From Trebonia sp. (GTDB lineage: Bacteria > Actinomycetota > Actinomycetes > Streptosporangiales > Streptosporangiaceae): DNA of 5,049 nt. A program made the translations under genes and the position numbers. The notes under the pieces are model-generated. The model ran no database searches. It was given only the letters and a program-made list of their open reading frames with translations, and had not been told where the DNA came from. The stretch covers positions 1-5,049 of the forward strand of contig JASHPP010000670.1 of NCBI GenBank assembly GCA_030038035.1. Direction: 5' to 3'. Of the stretch, positions 1-5,049 are shown piece by piece (position 1 is the first letter of the stretch; the number at the start of each line of letters is the position of its first letter).

Positions 1-72
1 CTGCTGGCCCTGCGCCGCTACACGGCCCTGCACCTGCGTCTGTACAACGCTCCCGCGCTCGCGCGATCATAG
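1..72 (+). CDS. C-terminal end of an unidentified upstream gene (partial)
   Basis: Frame 1 reads 23 codons from the window edge to a TAG at 70-72, giving a tail that starts LLALRRYTALHLRL and ends PALARS. Most codons end in G or C, as expected for real coding sequence in this genome, and the peptide is rich in Leu and Arg like a terminal amphipathic helix. The fragment is too short to assign a family. Frame 2 is also open here and runs into the next gene, but its peptide is rich in Cys and Pro and is not protein-like. If the fragment is real, the gap to the next start is 55 bp. Confidence 0.45.
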   Translation: MLALRRYTALHLRLYNAPALARS

Positions 73-117
73 GCCTGGACACAACCCGCGAGTGCTCCTG
101 CCCTGCCCCCGTACTCC

Positions 118-124
118 GGAGGAG
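118..124 (+). promoter_or_regulatory. Ribosome-binding site fixing the start of the first propeller gene
   Basis: GGAGGAG lies just upstream of the ATG at 128; its GGAGG core is 5 bases from the start. The frame also has an ATG at 92, but that one has no comparable site and would put a Pro/Arg-rich stretch ahead of the signal peptide. The 128 start also matches the start of the downstream paralogue, which has the same GGAGGAG in the same place. Confidence 0.8.
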
Positions 125-127
125 CCG

Positions 128-1285
128 ATGAAGGCTCACGGCTGGTCCCTGTCCATCTGCTGCCTGTCACTCTGCGCCGGGGCGGCGACCCTCGCGCTCA
201 CCCTCCCGCAGGCCGCGACAGCGGCCGTGACCAGGCCCGCGTCCGCGGCGGCGTACCCGGCGGTCCCCGATCGCCTGTACAGCGTGGCGGCCATCTCGGC
301 CAACGACGTGTGGGCGGTCGGGCTCTATCCGACCGGCTGGCTGGCCCTGAACTGGAACGGCAGCACCTGGGCGCAGTACGAGGCCAGCCCCGGCTACTTC
401 AACGGCGTGGGCGCCTCGTCGGCCAGCGACGTCTGGGCGGTCGGCGGTACCAACTGGTTCAGCCCGTCGCAGACGCTGGCCATGCACTGGAACGGCAAGA
501 CGCTGACCCGCGTCCCCACCCCGAACCCGCCGGGCGGCGGTGAGTTCAGCGACGTCGCCGCGACGTCGCCCGACAACGCCTGGGCGGTCGGCCTGGCCGG
601 GCCCGGGCCGGGCATCCCCTCGCCGACCACCCCGCTGATCGAGCACTGGAACGGCAACGCCTGGACCATCCAGAAGTACCAGGTTCCCGCGGCCGGCGGC
701 CAGTTCACCGGGGTCGCGGCGATCTCGCCAGACAACGTCTGGGTGGTCGGCTACACCGGCGCGGCCAGCGAGGGCACCGGCCAGCAGACCCTGATCGAGC
801 ACTGGAACGGCGACACCTGGACGCGGGTGCCCAGCCCGAACGTAGCGGGTGCGAGCGCCAACCTCCTGCAGAGCCTGACTGTCGTCTCGGCCGACAACGC
901 CTGGGCCGTCGGACAGGCCGTCGTCGGCGGCCTGCCCAAGACGCTGGCCCTGTACTGGAACGGCGTGCAGTGGACGATATCCCCCAGCCTCACGCCGGGC
1001 GGCAACGCCGCGTTCCTGGGCGTGACGCACTCGTGGACGAACAACATCTGGGCAGTGGGCATCACCAACCCCTCGGGGTGCGCACCGAGCTGCCAGACGC
1101 TGGTCGAGCACTGGAACAGCATTCACCAGCGCTGGTCGGTGATCCCGAGCCCCAACGCGCCGAACTCCGGCCTCAACGTGCTGTGGGGTATCTCGGCGGT
1201 GTCGCGCAGCGACATCTGGGCGGTGGGCAGCACCGACTACGCCTCGACCCTCATCGAGCACTGGAACGGAACGTCCTGGAGCTAA
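128..1285 (+). CDS. Secreted seven-repeat (VWAVG/HWNG) beta-propeller-like protein, copy 1
   Basis: This 385-residue protein has no established function. Residues 1-34 form a Sec-type signal peptide: Lys2, a hydrophobic core, then an Ala-rich end with possible cleavage near TAA or ASA at 32-40. There is no lipobox and no anchor. The mature part has seven repeats. Their '(D/N)xWAVG' strands start at about residues 60, 101, 150, 203, 257, 306 and 362. Each is followed by a '(E)HWNG..W' strand at about 75, 120, 173, 225, 276, 328 and 378. Seven four-stranded units of 41-56 residues suggest a seven-bladed propeller. The last blade stops at TSWS, so the N-terminal segment AAYPAVP could supply its missing outer strand (inference). 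The only cysteines in the mature protein are C318 and C322, in blade 6. Blade 2 has Leu126 where the other blades have Trp. The gene is followed after 18 bp by a paralogue. No catalytic motif is visible, so a binding or surface role is possible but unproven. Confidence 0.85.
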   Translation: MKAHGWSLSICCLSLCAGAATLALTLPQAATAAVTRPASAAAYPAVPDRLYSVAAISANDVWAVGLYPTGWLALNWNGSTWAQYEASPGYFNGVGASSASDVWAVGGTNWFSPSQTLAMHWNGKTLTRVPTPNPPGGGEFSDVAATSPDNAWAVGLAGPGPGIPSPTTPLIEHWNGNAWTIQKYQVPAAGGQFTGVAAISPDNVWVVGYTGAASEGTGQQTLIEHWNGDTWTRVPSPNVAGASANLLQSLTVVSADNAWAVGQAVVGGLPKTLALYWNGVQWTISPSLTPGGNAAFLGVTHSWTNNIWAVGITNPSGCAPSCQTLVEHWNSIHQRWSVIPSPNAPNSGLNVLWGISAVSRSDIWAVGSTDYASTLIEHWNGTSWS

Positions 1286-1293
1286 CCCACCCT

Positions 1294-1300
1294 GGAGGAG
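1294..1300 (+). promoter_or_regulatory. Ribosome-binding site deciding a GTG start for copy 2
   Basis: GGAGGAG is followed three bases later by the GTG at 1304. It sits exactly 1176 bp after the equivalent site of copy 1, and the flanking bases (GCC followed by G or A) also match. This shows that the initiation region was part of the duplicated unit, and that copy 2 uses GTG where copy 1 uses ATG. Confidence 0.8.
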
Positions 1301-1303
1301 CCA

Positions 1304-2458
1304 GTGAAGGCTCGTGGCTGGTCCCTGTCCGCCTGCGCGCTGTCAATCTGCGTGGCGGCGGCGAGCCTCGCGCTCACCGTCCCGCAGGCGGCCGCGGCCG
1401 GAGCCGCGTCCGGTGCGCAGTACCCGACTGTTCCCGATCGCCTGTACGGCGTGGCGGCCGTCTCGGCGGACGATGTCTGGGCGGTCGGGCTCTATCCGAC
1501 CGGCTCGCTGGCGCTGAACTGGAACGGCAGCACGTGGGCGGAGTATGAGACCGCTAATGGCTACTACAACGGCGTGGCCGCCAGCTCGGCCGCCGACGTC
1601 TGGGCGGTCGGCGGCACCAACTGGGGCAGCCCGTCCGCACCCCTGGCCGAGCACTGGAACGGCTCGTCCTGGACCGACGTGGCCACTCCTGATCCGCCGG
1701 GCGGCGGATACTTCAACTCCGTCGCGGCGACCTCGCCAAGCAACGCCTGGGCGGTCGGCGCGGTCGCGCCAGGCGGACCGGGCGTGCCGGCCGCGACCGC
1801 CCCGCTGATCGAGCACTGGAACGGCAAGACCTGGACGATTCAGAACGTTCAGGATCCCCCGCACGGCGGGCTGCTTAACTCGGTGGCGGCGACATCGGCC
1901 TCGGACGCCTGGGCGGTCGGCTGGACCGGCCCGAACAGCGGGGCAAGCGGCACGCTGATCGAGCACTGGAACGGCAAGACCTGGACGCGGGTGCCCAGCC
2001 CGAACCTGCCTGGCAGCGGCAAGAGCTTCCTCAAGGGCGTGACGGCGATCTCCGCAGGCAACGCCTGGGCCGTCGGGGCCGCCGTCGTCGGTAACGTCGA
2101 GCACACGCTGACCATGGACTGGAACGGCGAGAAGTGGACATACGCGCCCAGCCCCACCCCTGGCGGCGATTCCTCGCTGCAGGGCGTGACGTTCTCGTGG
2201 ACGAACAACATCTGGGCGTTCGGCTACACGAACCCGTCGCGCTGCAGCAGCGGCGGCCCGCCGTGCCAGACGCTGATCGAGCACTGGAACAGCATTCACC
2301 AGCGCTGGTCGGTGATCCCGAGCCCCAACCCGCCCGCCGGCTACCTCAACCAGCTGGAGGCCGGCGCCGCCGTCTCCCGGACCGACATCTGGGCGGTAGG
2401 GACCACCGACTACGCCTCGACCCTCGTCGTCCACTGGAACGGAACGTCCTGGAGCTGA
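1304..2458 (+). CDS. Secreted seven-repeat (VWAVG/HWNG) beta-propeller-like protein, copy 2
   Basis: This 384-residue paralogue of the preceding gene is colinear with it over its whole length and also has no established function. It starts at GTG with MKARGWSLS, then has a Sec-type signal peptide ending in an Ala-rich stretch (about 28-36). The seven 'xWAVG' strands start at about residues 57, 98, 147, 201, 253, 302 (NIWAFG) and 361. The matching 'WNG' strands are at about 72, 117, 171, 221, 272, 327 (HWNS) and 377. The only mature cysteines, C314 and C321, lie in blade 6 like those of copy 1. Corresponding blades of the two proteins resemble each other more than neighbouring blades within one protein, so the whole gene was duplicated after the blades had diverged. 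The 18-bp spacing to copy 1 suggests one transcript. Loops in blades 3-5 differ most, which would suit diverged binding faces (inference). Confidence 0.85.
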   Translation: MKARGWSLSACALSICVAAASLALTVPQAAAAGAASGAQYPTVPDRLYGVAAVSADDVWAVGLYPTGSLALNWNGSTWAEYETANGYYNGVAASSAADVWAVGGTNWGSPSAPLAEHWNGSSWTDVATPDPPGGGYFNSVAATSPSNAWAVGAVAPGGPGVPAATAPLIEHWNGKTWTIQNVQDPPHGGLLNSVAATSASDAWAVGWTGPNSGASGTLIEHWNGKTWTRVPSPNLPGSGKSFLKGVTAISAGNAWAVGAAVVGNVEHTLTMDWNGEKWTYAPSPTPGGDSSLQGVTFSWTNNIWAFGYTNPSRCSSGGPPCQTLIEHWNSIHQRWSVIPSPNPPAGYLNQLEAGAAVSRTDIWAVGTTDYASTLVVHWNGTSWS

Positions 2459-2533
2459 CGCCCGGATTGGTGACCAACGCCCCTGGCGCGACGGCGGAAC
2501 GGCGGCAGGCTGGTAACTGGGAGGTGACTCCAG

Positions 2534-3022
2534 ATGACCAGCCCTGCGAAGCAAACTCCCGTCCACCAAGTGGTGCCGCCGCGCACGCTCGTCAAGATGG
2601 GCAACCCATTCGTGCGCCTGCTGCTGGGCTCGCAGCTGCACGGGCTGATGGATCACGCGGTCCTCGTGCTGCACATCACCGGCCGCCTGACCGGCCGCCA
2701 GTACGACATTCCGGTCAACTACGTCGACATCGACGGGCGGCTGACGGTCGTCACCAGCGCTCACTGGCGGGTGAACCTTCGCGGCGGGGCCGACGTGGAG
2801 GTGACGCTGCGCGGCCGACGGCACCCCATGCGCGCCATGCTCGAGGAGGACCCGGCCGCCGTGGCGGTTGCCTACCAGGAGGTCATCAGCCGCCTCGGCT
2901 GGCTCAAGGCGAGCCGTAACCTGGGCATCGCGGGGCCTGACGGGCACCAGCCGACCGTGCTCGAGCTCAAGCGCGCGGCGCGCGAGTACGGCTGGTCGGT
3001 CATCACGCTCACGGCGCGATGA
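2534..3022 (+). CDS. Deazaflavin (F420)-dependent nitroreductase / quinone reductase family protein
   Basis: This 162-residue protein resembles the small split beta-barrel family (F420H2-dependent quinone reductase / Ddn-type nitroreductase) that is abundant in actinobacteria. The support is NPFVRLLL near residues 24-31, then a hydrophobic strand followed by GRLTGRQYDIPVNY (50-63), which is the family's 'GRxTG..(x)P..Y' signature. A strand with a Ser/Ala-rich turn follows, then W78 and NL (81-82), VEVTLRGR (88-95), and a C-terminal helix after the LEEDP segment. Family members use reduced F420, or sometimes bind other flavins or haem, to reduce quinones and nitro compounds; the substrate here cannot be told. 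The GGGAGGTGA-like ribosome-binding site at 2519-2527 supports the ATG at 2534. The gene begins 75 bp after the propeller pair and could be read through from it, but may be independent. No signal peptide is seen, so it is probably cytoplasmic. Confidence 0.75.
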   Translation: MTSPAKQTPVHQVVPPRTLVKMGNPFVRLLLGSQLHGLMDHAVLVLHITGRLTGRQYDIPVNYVDIDGRLTVVTSAHWRVNLRGGADVEVTLRGRRHPMRAMLEEDPAAVAVAYQEVISRLGWLKASRNLGIAGPDGHQPTVLELKRAAREYGWSVITLTAR

Positions 3023-3031
3023 GCCTGTCGC

Positions 3032-3079
3032 GCCGAGCGCGCAAGCCGGTTGACCTTCCCTGATCAGTGAGCGCTCGGC
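3032..3079 (+). terminator. Possible stem-loop after the nitroreductase gene
   Basis: GCCGAGCGC (3032-3040) and GCGCTCGGC (3071-3079) are perfect 9-bp inverted arms around a 30-base loop, beginning 10 bp after the stop codon. The GC-rich stem would suit a transcription terminator or an mRNA 3' stabiliser. The loop is long and no T-run follows, so it is not a classic intrinsic terminator. Confidence 0.35.
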
Positions 3080-3162
3080 TGCGTGCCGCCAACCGCCGCC
3101 TTGCCACTCGCGACTCTCTCCGCCCCACCGGTCCCACCACCCCTTGCCGCGCCCCATCCGTG

Positions 3163-3189
3163 ATTGGCGCAGGGGGCCCCACCACCAAT
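3163..3189. repeat. 27-bp GC-rich dyad, copy A
   Basis: This is an imperfect palindrome with ATTGG at the left end, CCAAT at the right end and GGGGGCCCC at the centre. Of the 13 symmetric base pairs, 10 match. It has no central loop, so it looks more like a protein-binding dyad than a simple hairpin. A second copy lies 30 bp downstream. Confidence 0.6.
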
Positions 3190-3192
3190 AGG

Positions 3193-3219
3193 ACTGGCGC
3201 TGGGGGCCCCACCGCCAAT
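3193..3219. repeat. 27-bp GC-rich dyad, copy B
   Basis: This copy is a better palindrome: 11 of the 13 symmetric pairs match, with CTGGCG at the left, CGCCAAT at the right and GGGGGCCCC at the centre. It is identical to copy A at 24 of 27 positions in direct orientation, offset by exactly 30 bp. The left part of copy A and the right part of copy B can also pair with each other: GATTGGCG at 3162-3169 is a perfect inverted match to CGCCAATC at 3213-3220. In RNA the pair could therefore fold into one long hairpin. Confidence 0.6.
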
Positions 3220-3249
3220 CCCCGCGGTTCGGGCCGAGCCGGTTGCACA

Positions 3250-3263
3250 GGGACCTTCGTCCC
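3250..3263. promoter_or_regulatory. DevR/DosR-like operator upstream of the aldolase-GAPDH operon
   Basis: GGGACCTTCGTCCC is a perfect GGGAC-N4-GTCCC palindrome, the core of the box bound by DevR/DosR response regulators in mycobacteria and streptomycetes under hypoxia or nitric oxide. ACAGGGACC at its left edge (3247-3255) recurs at 3268-3276, exactly 21 bp or two helical turns later. That second copy could be a half-site for a second dimer. The box ends 58 bp before the aldolase start. The match to the core is seen directly; the regulator and the response are inferred. Confidence 0.5.
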
Positions 3264-3286
3264 GGCGACAGGGACCGGTTCGCCCG

Positions 3287-3292
3287 TACCGT
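3287..3292 (+). promoter_or_regulatory. Candidate -10 element for the aldolase-GAPDH operon
   Basis: TACCGT fits the loose TAnnnT pattern of actinobacterial -10 elements. If it is used, transcription would begin near 3299 and the DosR-like box would be centred at about -42, a normal place for an activator site of this family. No clear -35 is visible, as is usual for activator-dependent promoters. This assignment is tentative. Confidence 0.2.
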
Positions 3293-3321
3293 CACAGGCC
3301 ATACCGGGCTGAACTGGAGTC

Positions 3322-5049
<1,728 letters not shown>

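Larger units (their letters stand above)
117..2458 (+). repeat. Tandem gene duplication, 1176-bp period
   Basis: Two adjacent units, about 117-1292 and 1293-2458, each contain a GGAGGAG ribosome-binding site and a complete propeller gene. Identity is patchy along the unit. It is highest in the signal peptide, blade 1, blade 6 and the last 25 bp of coding sequence, and lowest in the loops of blades 3-5. One block of 53 bp is identical (1104-1156 and 2277-2329). Confidence 0.85.
3023..3321. other. Structured intergenic region between nitroreductase and aldolase genes
   Basis: This 299-bp stretch has no convincing gene. The open frame starting at GTG 3067 is Pro/Gly/Thr/Arg-rich, has no ribosome-binding site and runs straight through the palindromes. 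From left to right it holds a 9-bp inverted repeat (3032-3079), a C-rich tract around 3120-3158 that includes a half-site-like GTCCCACCACC at 3131, two 27-bp dyads (3163-3189 and 3193-3219), an imperfect 15-bp palindrome (3226-3240), a DosR-type box (3250-3263) and a probable promoter leading into the aldolase gene. Confidence 0.7.

Noticed and set aside
92..127. Earlier ATG start at 92 for propeller copy 1
   Set aside because: It would add a Pro/Arg-rich dozen residues ahead of the signal peptide and has no good ribosome-binding site. The start at 128 has GGAGGAG and matches the paralogue.
167..1261. 364-codon open frame on the minus strand
   Set aside because: It is antisense to propeller copy 1, with the same low-complexity Arg/Val/Asp pattern (such as repeated AVPVLDQ) mirroring the HWNG repeats. 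No ribosome-binding site was evident.
2467..2477. TTGGTGACCAA palindrome in the gap after propeller copy 2, as an operator or terminator
   Set aside because: It is only 5 bp per arm around one base, with no T-run and no second copy, so it is not distinguishable from chance.
3163..3219. CRISPR-like array
   Set aside because: There are only two copies, with 3 bp between them and no spacers. Symmetry within each unit points to a dyad or hairpin element instead.
1343..3295. 650-codon open frame on the minus strand
   Set aside because: It lies antisense to copy 2 of the propeller and to the nitroreductase gene and runs through the intergenic dyads. Its peptide is Arg/Gly/Val-rich and repeats only because the + strand blades repeat. 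Long antisense frames of this kind are expected in GC-rich coding DNA.
3067..3312. Possible 81-residue protein in the intergenic region, GTG start
   Set aside because: The peptide is Gly/Pro/Thr-rich, has no Shine-Dalgarno sequence, and spans the two dyads and the DosR-like box. Its apparent GAGGPT repeats are just translated copies of the 30-bp repeat.

Overview
The window is high-GC DNA with strong G/C preference at third codon positions, GTG as well as ATG starts, and purine-rich Shine-Dalgarno sequences. The gene content fits a soil-type actinobacterium: exported VWAVG/HWNG-repeat proteins, an F420-type nitroreductase-family protein and a DevR/DosR-like box. I cannot name the genus. All supported genes lie on the + strand. 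The long minus-strand open frames are shadows of the GC-rich coding sequence.

Layout. Positions 1-72 hold the last codons of an unidentified upstream gene. Positions 128-1285 and 1304-2458 hold two tandem paralogues, 385 and 384 residues long. Each has a Sec-type signal peptide and seven copies of a repeat with the core '(D/N)xWAVG ... EHWNG..W', which I read as a secreted seven-bladed beta-propeller. The duplicated unit includes the ribosome-binding site and has a period of 1176 bp. Positions 2534-3022 encode a 162-residue protein of the deazaflavin (F420)-dependent nitroreductase / split beta-barrel type. Positions 3023-3321 are non-coding but rich in structure: a 9-bp inverted repeat just after the nitroreductase gene, two 27-bp GC-rich dyads spaced exactly 30 bp apart, and a GGGAC-N4-GTCCC palindrome of DevR/DosR type. 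Positions 3322-4275 encode a class I (FbaB/DhnA-type) fructose-bisphosphate aldolase. After 13 bp comes a glyceraldehyde-3-phosphate dehydrogenase gene (4289 onward) that runs off the window.

How the parts may work together. The aldolase and GAPDH catalyse consecutive triose-phosphate steps and are almost certainly co-transcribed. The DosR-like box lies 58 bp upstream of the aldolase start. This suggests, as an inference, that this central-carbon pair is controlled by hypoxia or redox state, and the neighbouring nitroreductase-family gene fits that theme. The propeller pair looks like a separate two-gene unit with no known function. The points most worth a second look are the structured intergenic region at 3023-3321 and the duplicated propeller pair. 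I see no CRISPR array, mobile element, tRNA or rRNA.
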